64,000 bases of DNA from Methylomonas sp. ZR1 (GTDB lineage: Bacteria > Pseudomonadota > Gammaproteobacteria > Methylococcales > Methylomonadaceae): assembly GCF_013141865.1 (NCBI RefSeq), contig NZ_RCST01000001.1:1116001-1180000 (forward strand), in the 5' to 3' direction. Below, piece after piece: positions 48,423 to 57,547 of the stretch. Positions within the stretch are counted from its first letter, which is position 1; each line of letters begins with the position of its first letter. The notes beneath the pieces were generated by a model. The model saw only the letters and a program-made list of their open reading frames with translations, was not told the DNA's origin and did not search any database. Position numbers and translations under genes: made by a program.

Positions 48423-49289
48423 ATGAGCGTTAAATCAATTCGAGATTTATCATTACTGGTCTCTGTTTTTGCTTTTGCCGGCTGCGCGCAACAGCCTGGC
48501 TTGCAGACAGGTGGTAGTTCAAATTTAGTTTCTGGTTCTGCCGGCGGCGCGACCAGCGTCAACGCCAATAAGTCGTTGGAACGTTGTGCCAGCCCATTGG
48601 GTACCTTGGCGGTCAGCGACGGGCGTTTTTCGGGGGCGTCAGGGGTTACCACGGTTGATCCGTTAATTCGCTTGGCGGTGCAGCAATCCAATTGTTTTAT
48701 TATTACCGGCATTGGCAATATGAGCACCAGTGCCATGCTGGATAGAATCACCGATCAACAAAGAAACTCAGGAGAATATCGGTCAGGTTCAAAACAACAC
48801 AAAGGCCAACGTGTTGCGGCCGATTATTTACTCGACCCGCAGATTATCGTCGCTAACGAATCCACAGGCGGACAAGGGGGCTCCATTGGAGCCGGATTAA
48901 TCGGTGCCGGATTAGGCGCTGCCGGTTTGGGTGGTCTAGGCGCCATTGCCGGCGCAGTTTCACATGCCGTGGAAACTAGAACCACCGATGTGGCGCTTAC
49001 CCTGACCGATATTCGTTCGACCGTACAAATTGCCATTTCCCAAGGCAGTGCCACCGCTAACAATATGAGTACTTCCGGCGGCGGCGCGTTCGGCGGTTGG
49101 GGCGGACTTTTTGCCGGCGCGGCGGGCGGCAGCATAGGTATGTACAGCAGAACCCCGGAAGGCATAGCGACCGCGGCAGCCTTTTTCGACGCTTATAACA
49201 ATATGGTCCAGTCGCTTAGAAACTATAAGGCGCAAGAAGTGCAAGGCGGCGGTGGCAGCGGTCAAGGTGGCGTTTTGCAAGTCAAATAA
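48423..49289 (+). CDS. CsgG-like lipoprotein
   Basis: The 288-residue precursor has a lipobox FAGC near residue 21. Segments such as LAVQQSNCFIITG, AADYLLDPQIIVAN, and ALTLTDIRSTVQIAISQG follow the CsgG/HfaB family, and a terminal EGIATAAAFFDAYNNMVQ is also typical. Two Gly/Ala-rich stretches (about 143-180 and 220-240) are unusual. No curli genes are near, so it is probably an orphan outer-membrane or periplasmic relative. Confidence 0.7.
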   Translation: MSVKSIRDLSLLVSVFAFAGCAQQPGLQTGGSSNLVSGSAGGATSVNANKSLERCASPLGTLAVSDGRFSGASGVTTVDPLIRLAVQQSNCFIITGIGNMSTSAMLDRITDQQRNSGEYRSGSKQHKGQRVAADYLLDPQIIVANESTGGQGGSIGAGLIGAGLGAAGLGGLGAIAGAVSHAVETRTTDVALTLTDIRSTVQIAISQGSATANNMSTSGGGAFGGWGGLFAGAAGGSIGMYSRTPEGIATAAAFFDAYNNMVQSLRNYKAQEVQGGGGSGQGGVLQVK

Positions 49290-49298
49290 CCAAACGAT

Positions 49299-49324
49299 AG
49301 CGCATCGCTCGCAAGCGATGCGCT
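49299..49324. terminator. Perfect 11-bp palindrome between the CsgG-like gene and ychF
   Basis: The stem 49299-49309 pairs perfectly with 49314-49324 around a CGCA loop. No T tract follows, so it may be a REP-type element or a weak terminator. Confidence 0.55.
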
Positions 49325-49363
49325 ACTTCTCGCATCGGCACGGCCGTATTCTTAAATTCGCTG

Positions 49364-49369
49364 TATAAT
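49364..49369 (+). promoter_or_regulatory. -10 box (TATAAT) upstream of ychF
   Basis: A perfect TATAAT lies 61 bp upstream of the ychF ATG and is followed by a GC-rich discriminator. The -35 region is poor, so an activator or an alternative element may help. Confidence 0.4.
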
Positions 49370-49429
49370 CGCGCCCGCACTCTTCCGGTTCTCCGGCTCC
49401 CGTTAAATTAATCCTTCTGTATAAAATTC

Positions 49430-50521
49430 ATGGCACTACACTGCGGAATCGTTGGGCTGCCCAACGTCGGTAAATCAACTTTGTTCAACGCGCTTACTAA
49501 AGCGACTATCGCCGCCGAAAATTATCCTTTCTGCACTATCGATCCTAACGTCGGCGTCGTGCCGGTTCCTGATCCGCGCATGGATAAACTCGCGGAAATC
49601 GTTAAACCGGAACGGGTGTTGCCCACCACGATTGAGTTTGTCGATATAGCCGGTTTGGTGGCAGGTGCCTCGAAAGGCGAAGGATTGGGAAATCAGTTTC
49701 TGGGGAATATTCGTGAAACCGATGCCATTGTCCATGTTGTGCGCTGTTTTGAAGACGACAATGTGATTCATGTTGCCGGCAAGGTCGATCCAATTAACGA
49801 TATCGAAGTCATCAATACCGAATTGGCTCTGGCCGATATGTCTTCCGTCGAGAGAGCGCTGCAAAAAGCCGCAAAAGCGTCAAAGTCTGGCAATAAGGAC
49901 GAACTGGCGAGAAAAGACGTTCTGGAACGGGTGCTGGATCACCTCAATGCCGGCGAAGCCGTGCGTACTTTAGGCTTGACCGAGGACGAGGCCAAGCTTA
50001 TCAAGGAGTTATGTCTGATCACCATCAAGCCCACTCTATATGTTGCCAACGTCCAAGATGATGGATTCGACAATAACCCGATGTTGGATAAGGTCAAGGC
50101 TTTTGCCGAGAAGGAAGGTTCCAAAGTGGTTGCCGTCTGCGCCGCGATAGAAGCGGAGATCGTGCAGTTGGATGAAGACGAAAAGAAAGAATTTCTCGAA
50201 GATTTAGGCTTGGAAGAGCCGGGCTTGAACAGAGTGGTGCGTGCCGGCTACGAGCTATTGAATCTCTCGACGTATTTCACTGCTGGCGTCAAGGAAGTCA
50301 GAGCTTGGACGATTCCGGTCAACGCCACCGCGCCGCAGGCGGCGGGCGTAATCCATTCCGATTTCGAAAAAGGTTTCATCCGCGCCGAAGTGGTCTCGTA
50401 CGCGGATTTTATAGCTTATAGCGGCGAACAAGGTGCCAAAGATGCCGGTAAATGGCGGTTGGAAGGCAAAGAGTATAAAGTCCAGGATGGGGACGTAATG
50501 CACTTTCGTTTCAATGTTTGA
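49430..50521 (+). CDS. ychF: Redox-responsive ATPase/GTPase YchF (Obg family)
   Basis: YchF is a ribosome-linked P-loop NTPase of the Obg family. The 363-residue protein has GLPNVGKST (residues 8-16), the switch segments FVDIAGLV and GEGLGNQFL, the NXXE-type base motif YVANVQDD that favours ATP, a coiled-coil insert (about 130-200), and a C-terminal TGS domain (from about 278). Full length. Its stop codon lies inside the tRNA-Met -35 box. Confidence 0.96.
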   Translation: MALHCGIVGLPNVGKSTLFNALTKATIAAENYPFCTIDPNVGVVPVPDPRMDKLAEIVKPERVLPTTIEFVDIAGLVAGASKGEGLGNQFLGNIRETDAIVHVVRCFEDDNVIHVAGKVDPINDIEVINTELALADMSSVERALQKAAKASKSGNKDELARKDVLERVLDHLNAGEAVRTLGLTEDEAKLIKELCLITIKPTLYVANVQDDGFDNNPMLDKVKAFAEKEGSKVVAVCAAIEAEIVQLDEDEKKEFLEDLGLEEPGLNRVVRAGYELLNLSTYFTAGVKEVRAWTIPVNATAPQAAGVIHSDFEKGFIRAEVVSYADFIAYSGEQGAKDAGKWRLEGKEYKVQDGDVMHFRFNV

Positions 50522-50546
50522 CAATAGAAAAGACGCGCCCTATAAT
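50518..50546 (+). promoter_or_regulatory. Consensus sigma-70 promoter of tRNA-Met
   Basis: TTGACA (50518-50523) and TATAAT (50541-50546) are both perfect and separated by 17 bp. The -35 box contains the ychF stop codon, and the tRNA starts 28 bp after the -10 box. Confidence 0.85.
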
Positions 50547-50557
50547 GCGCGTCTTTT
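50528..50557 (+). terminator. Hairpin after ychF, overlapping the tRNA-Met promoter
   Basis: A perfect 11-bp stem (50528-50538 with 50547-50557) ends in TTTT. It could stop ychF transcripts, while the same bases form the spacer and -10 box of the tRNA promoter. Confidence 0.7.
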
Positions 50558-50573
50558 CAAAGCTGTTCCCAGT

Positions 50574-50651
50574 GGCGATATAGCTCAATCCGGTTAGAGC
50601 GCGGGATTCATAACCCCGAGGTTCCAGGTTCGATCCCCGGTATCGCCACCA
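50574..50651 (+). tRNA. tRNA-Met (CAT), elongator type
   Basis: The 78-nt gene has acceptor stem GGCGATA/TATCGCC, anticodon loop with CAT, T arm CAGGTTCGATCCCCGG-type and encoded CCA. A CAT anticodon could also be tRNA-Ile2, which needs lysidine modification; the body looks more like tRNA-Met. The acceptor stem pairs fully, unlike initiator tRNA. Phage late genes begin 165 bp downstream. Confidence 0.93.
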
Positions 50652-50659
50652 TTTAAATC

Positions 50660-50693
50660 AAGGACTTGCGTTAATTCGCTAGTCCTTTTTTTA
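50660..50693 (+). terminator. Rho-independent terminator of tRNA-Met
   Basis: Stem AAGGACT (50660-50666) pairs with AGTCCTT (50681-50687) and is followed by a run of T. Confidence 0.8.
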
Positions 50694-50748
50694 TGTCTGC
50701 AAGATATTGAGTACCGGTTGGTATAAAAACGACAGTACTTGTAACGAC

Positions 50749-50786
50749 GCGCGATTTTTGTCGTAATTTTGCGCGATTTTTGTCGT
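50749..50786 (+). repeat. Pair of 16-bp direct repeats at the prophage edge
   Basis: GCGCGATTTTTGTCGT occurs at 50749-50764 and 50771-50786, between tRNA-Met and the last phage gene. It could be an integrase arm site or part of a phage terminator region. Confidence 0.6.
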
Positions 50787-50816
50787 TAAGATAAGTCTCG
50801 GTTTAACGCAAAATAA

Positions 50817-51761
50817 TCACCAATTCACGCTCTCGATTTGATCAAGATCATCAGGCTTAGAATTCAGCACAGCCAAGCGCGTATCCAGATGATTTAACGT
50901 ATCAGTTATATGCGCTTCCATCGCCAGCGCGACAGCTGTAATTTGACTAGCAGAATGATCGCGCCGAGCCCATACACCAGCGTTATCAGCACACATAAAT
51001 TTGTAAGGATCACCGGCACTACCAACAGCCTGAGCTTTGCTGAATCTAGCAGTCATAAACTGCTGATCATCCTTGGTCGTCGGATAACGATGGATAGTGC
51101 CAAGCGCGTCGTGTTCGATTCCCGATGTTATCTGCGCAGCACAGGCCAATTTTAGCTTAGCGATTTTAGCCGCCCTGGCGGCCGCATAATCAACAACCCA
51201 TGCGTTGCCACTCCAACTATAAAACCCATTGGGCTTTGGTATAGCAGTCAGATTGCCTGGCAAGGGTCCAAGGGCGGAATGATGCGATTTGATACCAGTT
51301 GCAGTGTCCCAGACATCGCCCCGGTTATCCTCGGATACAACCCATGCATCACCATCAAACACGGCTACTTCTTTTGCATTAGTAACCGCCAGCGGTGCTA
51401 ATAAGGTGTGATGAGCAGGCCGCGTCAATGGATCGGCAATGCCCAAAAATTCACCAGTCGCGGGGTCATACTGATAATACACAGGGGCAATTAAGGAGGA
51501 ACCCGCAGGCACAGTGTCGCCTATTGCAGATATCTCGCGTCTTGAGCCATCTGCTAAATAGTAGTCTGTACCGCGATAATCACTAAACAAAGCCCAATCA
51601 GTACCATTAAAAACAGCAACTTCATTAGGGCCAGCTTCAGGAGCGAGAACGGTAGTTGCCCATGCTGGGATTAGATAGCTGCCGGGGATTAGCGGATCAT
51701 GATCGGCAGTCGAAGAGCACAAATATTCGCCGGTAATATGGTGATAATGAAAAATATCCAT
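50817..51761 (-). CDS. Phage tail fibre-type protein
   Basis: This 314-residue protein is the last gene of the late operon. It contains repeated blocks around YLIPAWATTVLAPEAGPNE and HHTLLAPLAVTNAKEVAVF, which look like an internal duplication of about 75 residues. The C-terminal 120 residues (KIAKLKLACAAQITSGI, then TTKDDQQFMTAR) resemble DUF4376-type segments of tail fibre or fibre-assembly proteins. Its place after the collar gene supports a host-contact role. Confidence 0.7.
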   Translation of the reverse strand: MDIFHYHHITGEYLCSSTADHDPLIPGSYLIPAWATTVLAPEAGPNEVAVFNGTDWALFSDYRGTDYYLADGSRREISAIGDTVPAGSSLIAPVYYQYDPATGEFLGIADPLTRPAHHTLLAPLAVTNAKEVAVFDGDAWVVSEDNRGDVWDTATGIKSHHSALGPLPGNLTAIPKPNGFYSWSGNAWVVDYAAARAAKIAKLKLACAAQITSGIEHDALGTIHRYPTTKDDQQFMTARFSKAQAVGSAGDPYKFMCADNAGVWARRDHSASQITAVALAMEAHITDTLNHLDTRLAVLNSKPDDLDQIESVNW

Positions 51762-51769
51762 GGCAATCC

Positions 51770-52711
51770 TTAGTATTTAATGCAAGCCAAATAGGCGACG
51801 TTACGAGGTCTGGTTTCTGTTCCGCCCGTCGGATTAGTTGTACCATCATGAGCATGCGTAGCAGTCTCGTTACCCAAAGTAGCTGCGCCAGCACTTGTAT
51901 AACTAGCTCCAGGAATGCCACCATCCAAACCGGCATACAGAATATCCGACCCGGTAACTGCTCGTGCTACGTTAGCCGATACCAAATGTGTATGACCGGC
52001 GTCAATATGAGAGTGGTATGCATTTTCTGTTTCAGTAATAAAAGTATGACTATGAGATGCATTACTGCCTGATTGAACAGACCCAAGAGACCTACCTGCA
52101 TCAACCCCACGACCGTCATCCCATGCGCGCAGAAATTCGCCCCGCAAGTCAGGCAAATTGAACGTGGTAGAACCATCACCAGCACCGTATGTTGTGCCTA
52201 TAAGGCTAAATAACGCCCAATACACAGTACGAGAAACCGCCGCGCCATTGGCTTTCAACCAGCCGGATGGAGCACTTGAAACAGGAAAGTAGCCGATAAC
52301 GCCAGTTGTCTCTGAAACCCCTGGCGCGGACTGTGAAATAGTCCAGTCCGATATACCGGTTCCGGAACCGCTGATCTTTTGAGAATCAACCACCATCGCG
52401 CCGGTTGTAGCGTTGTATGAAATCACATCGCCCAGCATCCAGTTGGCACCGTTCGCGGTAGAAGCAATCTTTACGGTCATCCCGGGCACAAAACTTTTGC
52501 TCACATCAACCGTTAACGATTTGCCGCCAAAACCAATAGTCATCGTCGTCGTACTATTTGCGGTCACAGCGCCCAAATTCATCGCTTCTGCAACAGCGTT
52601 GGCCTCTGTGCGAAACACAGACAAAGCCCCCAAAAACGCATCGGCCTTGGCAATAAATACTGCTGGCGTATCGCTACGGAGCGGGACAGGTGGAAGTGGA
52701 GAAATAGCCAT
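51770..52711 (-). CDS. Phage tail collar-domain fibre protein
   Basis: The 313-residue protein has a tail collar domain (about 145-310): VSSAPSGWLKANGAAVSRT, FNLPDLRGEFLRAWDDG, and the terminal RPRNVAYLACIKY. His-rich SHSHTF and HSHIDAGHTH segments are those that bind iron in short tail fibre tips. The start overlaps the stop of the next upstream gene (TGATG). Confidence 0.88.
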   Translation of the reverse strand: MAISPLPPVPLRSDTPAVFIAKADAFLGALSVFRTEANAVAEAMNLGAVTANSTTTMTIGFGGKSLTVDVSKSFVPGMTVKIASTANGANWMLGDVISYNATTGAMVVDSQKISGSGTGISDWTISQSAPGVSETTGVIGYFPVSSAPSGWLKANGAAVSRTVYWALFSLIGTTYGAGDGSTTFNLPDLRGEFLRAWDDGRGVDAGRSLGSVQSGSNASHSHTFITETENAYHSHIDAGHTHLVSANVARAVTGSDILYAGLDGGIPGASYTSAGAATLGNETATHAHDGTTNPTGGTETRPRNVAYLACIKY

Positions 52712-53607
52712 CAGGTAAGCCCTTCAAGTTCAAGGTTGCAAAGTGATTCAGTGGGATAAGCGATGGTGATGCTAAAGTCTTTATAAAAACCGTAAATCAC
52801 CGTTGAGCGGTAATCCTCAGTACCTATATAAAGAATGGGAGTAGCGCGATAAGTTGCCAGCAGGTTTTGCAGATAATCGACATTTCCAGCAACCACCCAA
52901 AATGTAAAGCTGGCGTTTTTGTTATAAGCCCGTTCCAGAATGGTGTAATTGCCAAAGTCATCGCGCTTTTTAACCGAGTAATCTTGGATGCCCGCCTTGG
53001 CTCCGTATTGCGTGCCGCCAAGCACCTTTTTAAACCCTAGCAGCAACGCCCCAATCGCCACGTTATAGCCAGGATCGCTCAAAATCACGCGCACAGTAGC
53101 CGCGTAATACGGTGGCAAATCGAACGCGACAAAGTCGGTTTTGCGGGCAATCGGCTCGTAAAAATACGAATACCAGTCCGTGATACCGCTGTCGGAAATC
53201 AGTGAAGTCGTTTTGTCGTACACCACGCCATCAATAGCGTCTGTCATGATGATGCGGACGGATAAGCCTGCGATATTCAGCAGCGCAACCGTATCTATTC
53301 TGTCGGTTGTTGTAAATGTCAGGTCGATGGTATTGGGATTGACCGATTGCGAATTAATCGCCTCATCAAACATTTTCCAGCGGTTTGTGGAGCCAACATG
53401 TAACCACCAAGTTGGCTCAGACACATCGTGCGCTACATTTCCGGCTTGTAGGGATTCAAAGACCAAATGAGTATTCGTGCCCACAATTCGCACCCTATCA
53501 CCAAGTCCATAGGTCGTACCCACAGACCACGGTGAATAATCGGTTTCAGGTATATTCGACGATGTTAACACCGCATCGTTAACCAGAAACGGCCTGACTA
53601 ACATCAT
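52711..53607 (-). CDS. Phage distal tail protein of unknown family
   Basis: The 298-residue protein lies between the tape measure and collar genes, where siphoviruses encode distal tail or hub proteins. Segments such as DRVRIVGTNTHLVFESLQ and an aromatic-rich C-terminus look beta-structured. No family is named with certainty. The start overlaps the tape-measure stop. Confidence 0.65.
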   Translation of the reverse strand: MMLVRPFLVNDAVLTSSNIPETDYSPWSVGTTYGLGDRVRIVGTNTHLVFESLQAGNVAHDVSEPTWWLHVGSTNRWKMFDEAINSQSVNPNTIDLTFTTTDRIDTVALLNIAGLSVRIIMTDAIDGVVYDKTTSLISDSGITDWYSYFYEPIARKTDFVAFDLPPYYAATVRVILSDPGYNVAIGALLLGFKKVLGGTQYGAKAGIQDYSVKKRDDFGNYTILERAYNKNASFTFWVVAGNVDYLQNLLATYRATPILYIGTEDYRSTVIYGFYKDFSITIAYPTESLCNLELEGLT

Positions 53608-56600
53608 CAGACGGTCCTCACTGCCGGCATGCCATCACCGTTCCAGCGTTTCAGGATTCTTGCGGTATCCGCGGTGTTTTGTGCGATCGCAATTTCTTGC
53701 GCTTGCAGCTCGATACGCAACTGGCGGATTTGCTCGGCAACGGCTTCGTTGCTTTGCGCGACGGTGGTATACGCGCTGGTCACTGCATTACCGGGATTGA
53801 TGCCGGGCAGGGTTTGACCAGGCAAACCATTGGGCATGAAAACTTTATCGGGCGTGGGCGGCAACAAGCTATCGGCTTTGGAAATGCCAGCCAGTTGGGC
53901 TAAGCGCAAATAGCGGGTGTAATCGACCGCTGTGGCAAACGTGTCTTTGCTCAGCAGCTCCATGCTTTCTCGGAGCTTTTCGTTGGCCTGATAATACGTA
54001 TCGGCGGCTTCAGCCAGGCTCAACAACTGGTTGTAGCGCTCGCGCCCGGCTTCGGTATCAAGTTGTTGCGCATTGACCAGGTCGCGATAAGCAGTGCGGG
54101 TATCGGGCAGCATCAAACCGAAGTCGCCCAGGTTGGCAATCAGGCGGCGGGTGGTGTTCGCCAACTGCTCGGCCTCGGTGTAAAACTTGCTGTAATAGTC
54201 CTGGAACAGGCCTTGGAACTCTTTGATACCGCCGGCCAACGTGATTAAACCATCGGCCATCTCTACCGCATCGCCTTTGAAGCTGCTGCCAACCATATCG
54301 ATCGCATCCAGCACCACGGCTTTTTCCGCGACTAAGCGGGTTGCGGTTTCAAACATGCCTTCACCAAGCTTTTGATACTTAGCAATCAGGCTGCCGAATA
54401 TCGATGTGGTCATGGTGTCCAACTGGGTGGAAATGACGTTATTCAGCGTCTTAACCATTTCATCAGCAGTCATGCCGAATAAATTGACCTTGATCCCGGG
54501 AATCACATATTGATTTACCGCAGTCGTCATATCCTGACCAAACTGATCAGCCATCGACAGCATGCTGGTGCCCATGCCTTTAAACATCTTGGTCAATGCA
54601 TCGGTAAACTCAGGATCGAGCGCACCCATCACTTCGGAAACCGTGGTTTTTTTGCTAAACCAGCTTTTTTTAGTAGTGGTGATTTGCGTGTATTGCTGGC
54701 CGGAAATCTCCCCGCCATTCATCAAATCAGCGAGGTTTTTCGCATTCAGAATGACGCCGTTGCCAGTCACTTCACGCTTGGTCGTCCCAAACAAGCCGTT
54801 AAGAATAAATTGGCCGATAGGGTCTTTAGGCAGTATTGCTTTAGCGTTGGAAAACGTCCCGGTATTCAAATTTGGTGGCAGTTGCAAACCACCGCTTTGG
54901 AACAATCGAGTAATCGAATTGGTGATGCCTTCCTTAAGCGCGGCCACGCCCGCATTGATGCCGCGAAGTTCGCGATATTCTTTGGCGTGGATGTCTTGCA
55001 ATAACTCATATGTGTTTTTAACCGATTCCGATTTTGCCGTTGGATCGCCCAATACCGTGCCACTATCGGGTGACGTTGGAATCGCCGCAGTACCCACAGA
55101 TGAACTGCTTGATTTTGAAAACCCCAGCCCAGCCATCACCGCCAACATCGCCGCCACACCGGCAAAACCCAGCCAGCCGGATTGACTAAAAAACTTAGCC
55201 GCACCGGCGGCCACGCTGATAACCGTCTCTTTTAATTGCGCCGCCATCCGGATGGCCGACAAGCCCATTTCAAGGGTATGAAAGGCCTTATAAGCGGCAG
55301 TTTTTTTATCAAACAGTTGCGCGGTCGCACCGGCCAGCCGCGCAGCGCCGGCAATCTCGGCAGCCGTTTTTTGCTGATTCAGCTCTTTTTCCTTAAGCAT
55401 GCCACGGCGGATCAAATCAGCATTAGCCAGCGGATTTTGCTGGGCTTTTGCCAGCTGCTCGGCATTGGCGGCTTGGGCTTGCGAGAACTTATCCATTTGC
55501 TCAGATAAGTCGGAAAATGCACCGGTTAACAAATGAATGCCACCCAACGCGCCGTCAAACACATCGCCGCTGGTCGCGCCCATTTTGCTTAAACTGCTAT
55601 CGACCTGGTTCAGCCACTTGTCGTATTCTTCGGCGGATTTCGCCGCCTGGTCCAACTCGGAATTAATCGCCTTATCCGCCGCCGAATAAGCACTGAGGTT
55701 TTGCCCGCCTTCGGTGAAATGCGGTACGGCTTGCACGATGGGATTGGCTTTTTGCGCGGATTTATCGCGGGCATCGTCGGCCTTGGCCAGCAGCATGATG
55801 TACTGTTCCAGGCTGATGTTGCGGGTGTTATAGGCCTTGGTGTATTCCGCCACGGTATCGATAAATACCTGGTCGGATGTGCGGGCCTGGTCGCGCAAAG
55901 CTTGATAGCGTTCTTCGATTTTCAACGCTTCTTGCTTGGCTTTGTTCAGGGCTTGCTGGGCGGCGTGTTCGGCTTTAGTAGCTGCGGTTTTTGCATCGGC
56001 CGCTGCTTTCTTTTGCGACTCTTTTCGCTTATCCGCATCAATGCCGGCCAATTCATCCAGCCAACCTTGAGTTTGCGATACCGCAGTACGACTGGCGGCG
56101 CGTTGTTGTTCGGCTTTTGCCAGTTCATCCTCGGCGGCTTTTTGCTTCTTCAGCACATCAAGCCGGTTTTTTTCCAGATTGATGTCGTAACCGGAATAAT
56201 CCGATATTGTCTTACCGACTACCCCAGATTGGTTGTAGGTTTTAATGCGGGCTTCCAGGTGGGCGATTTGATCGTCAACAGCGCCACTCATATTGCGCCG
56301 CAAGATGTTCAAGCTATTAGTCATCGAACTAACAATGCCTTTAACTAGCCCTTCACTTTTATCCTGCATCAACGTGTCTTCAAATTGATGCCATGCATCG
56401 GACAGGTTGGATATTTTGCCGTTCAGGGTTTCCATCGCCGTCGCATTGCTACCGCTGGACAACTCGCCCATCTTTTTGATGATGGCGTCGATCGCATCGC
56501 GGCCCATTTCGCCCTTCGCCGACATCTCCATGATTTCCGCGCCGGTTTTATTCATGGCTTCGCCGGCCAGCTTATAAATGGGGATGCCGCGTTCGGCCAA

Positions 56601-57206
56601 TATGACCATGTCTTCTTGCTGCAATTTGCCCTTGCTGTAGGCTTGGCCAAGTTGCAATGCAATGGCGGTCAGCGTTTCCTGACTGCCTCCCAGCTTACTG
56701 GCCTGATCGGTCAAGGCTTGCATGACTTCGCGGGTAGGGTTTAGGCCCATGCCTTGCAACGTGACGAAGGTTTTGGTTAAGCCATCGATCTCATAAGGGG
56801 TGCGGGTAGCAAAGTCCTGAATAAATTTAAACTGGATGGCGCCGGCCTGGGCGGAACCGGTCAACGATGTCAACTGTGCGCGGAGCATCTCCATGCTGCG
56901 GTTGGTGTTCAAAATGTCGCGGGCCAGGGTAGCGGCCACGCCGACCGATAGAATGCTGCCGGCCATGCCGGCTATACTGCCGCGCACAGCTGAGGCCAGA
57001 TCGGCGGTTTGCGATCTAACCGACGCCACGCCTTTGCCCAGTTCTTGCGTTGAGCGGTTGGCGGCATTCATGCCAGCGGCCATATCGGCACCGGCTTTTT
57101 GGGCGTCCTTGCCCAGATCGACCACGGACTTATCCACCTGATTAACAGACGCAACGGCCACTTTGCCATCGGCTGTAATTCTCAGTTTCAGTTCCATGTC
57201 GCTCAT
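53607..57206 (-). CDS. Phage tail tape measure protein
   Basis: The 1199-residue protein sets tail length and guides DNA entry. Residues about 65-275 form the conserved tape-measure N-terminal domain (RDILNTNRSMEMLRAQL, ATRTPYEIDGLTKTFV, ILAERGIPIYKLAGEAM). Long Ala/Lys/Glu coiled coil (about 340-480) and hydrophobic helices (about 660-740) follow. By the lambda ratio (about 0.15 nm per residue), this length would suit a tail of about 180 nm, an estimate only. Its start overlaps the end of the DUF1799-like frame by 4 bp. Confidence 0.92.
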   Translation of the reverse strand: MSDMELKLRITADGKVAVASVNQVDKSVVDLGKDAQKAGADMAAGMNAANRSTQELGKGVASVRSQTADLASAVRGSIAGMAGSILSVGVAATLARDILNTNRSMEMLRAQLTSLTGSAQAGAIQFKFIQDFATRTPYEIDGLTKTFVTLQGMGLNPTREVMQALTDQASKLGGSQETLTAIALQLGQAYSKGKLQQEDMVILAERGIPIYKLAGEAMNKTGAEIMEMSAKGEMGRDAIDAIIKKMGELSSGSNATAMETLNGKISNLSDAWHQFEDTLMQDKSEGLVKGIVSSMTNSLNILRRNMSGAVDDQIAHLEARIKTYNQSGVVGKTISDYSGYDINLEKNRLDVLKKQKAAEDELAKAEQQRAASRTAVSQTQGWLDELAGIDADKRKESQKKAAADAKTAATKAEHAAQQALNKAKQEALKIEERYQALRDQARTSDQVFIDTVAEYTKAYNTRNISLEQYIMLLAKADDARDKSAQKANPIVQAVPHFTEGGQNLSAYSAADKAINSELDQAAKSAEEYDKWLNQVDSSLSKMGATSGDVFDGALGGIHLLTGAFSDLSEQMDKFSQAQAANAEQLAKAQQNPLANADLIRRGMLKEKELNQQKTAAEIAGAARLAGATAQLFDKKTAAYKAFHTLEMGLSAIRMAAQLKETVISVAAGAAKFFSQSGWLGFAGVAAMLAVMAGLGFSKSSSSSVGTAAIPTSPDSGTVLGDPTAKSESVKNTYELLQDIHAKEYRELRGINAGVAALKEGITNSITRLFQSGGLQLPPNLNTGTFSNAKAILPKDPIGQFILNGLFGTTKREVTGNGVILNAKNLADLMNGGEISGQQYTQITTTKKSWFSKKTTVSEVMGALDPEFTDALTKMFKGMGTSMLSMADQFGQDMTTAVNQYVIPGIKVNLFGMTADEMVKTLNNVISTQLDTMTTSIFGSLIAKYQKLGEGMFETATRLVAEKAVVLDAIDMVGSSFKGDAVEMADGLITLAGGIKEFQGLFQDYYSKFYTEAEQLANTTRRLIANLGDFGLMLPDTRTAYRDLVNAQQLDTEAGRERYNQLLSLAEAADTYYQANEKLRESMELLSKDTFATAVDYTRYLRLAQLAGISKADSLLPPTPDKVFMPNGLPGQTLPGINPGNAVTSAYTTVAQSNEAVAEQIRQLRIELQAQEIAIAQNTADTARILKRWNGDGMPAVRTV

Positions 57207-57547
57207 TTCTTTTGCCTTTGCTCTCTAAATGCCGTTACCGCCGCGCGTTCCATGATTTGCAAATCATCAAACAGCGCCTCGCGGTTCTTGATACGTTTAA
57301 TCCGGAATACCGATTCAACCCCGGCATAATTCAACCCAATCACTTCACCCATTGCGCCTATCTGCCATTGGGTATCCAGTGATAAAAACACCATCACCGA
57401 TTCCCAGTTTTCCGCCTCGACCTTGAAGCAGGTTTCCGGCTGCGCAAAGCCCGCCGGCAGTTCGATCCCGAGTGCAGCGCAATCGTCGCTAAACTGCTGG
57501 GCCTTGCCGCTGCCCCCGTTCGCCCACCATTGCGCCGCCTCGATTAG
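57203..57547 (-). CDS. Tail assembly chaperone, frameshifted extension (DUF1799-like, lambda T-type)
   Basis: This frame has no suitable ATG, GTG or TTG ahead of its conserved part, but stays open back into the upstream chaperone gene. At 57547-57553 (minus strand) the heptamer A AAA AAC sits right before the zero-frame TAA; slipping back one base lets ribosomes read on with CTA ATC for 114 more codons. The fusion would have 238 residues (124 plus 114). The C-terminal part (SLDTQWQIGAMG, GLNYAGVESVF) matches DUF1799, found at this site in lambda-type phages. This is the G/GT arrangement of tail chaperones. Confidence 0.8.
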   Translation of the reverse strand, partial: LIEAAQWWANGGSGKAQQFSDDCAALGIELPAGFAQPETCFKVEAENWESVMVFLSLDTQWQIGAMGEVIGLNYAGVESVFRIKRIKNREALFDDLQIMERAAVTAFREQRQKK

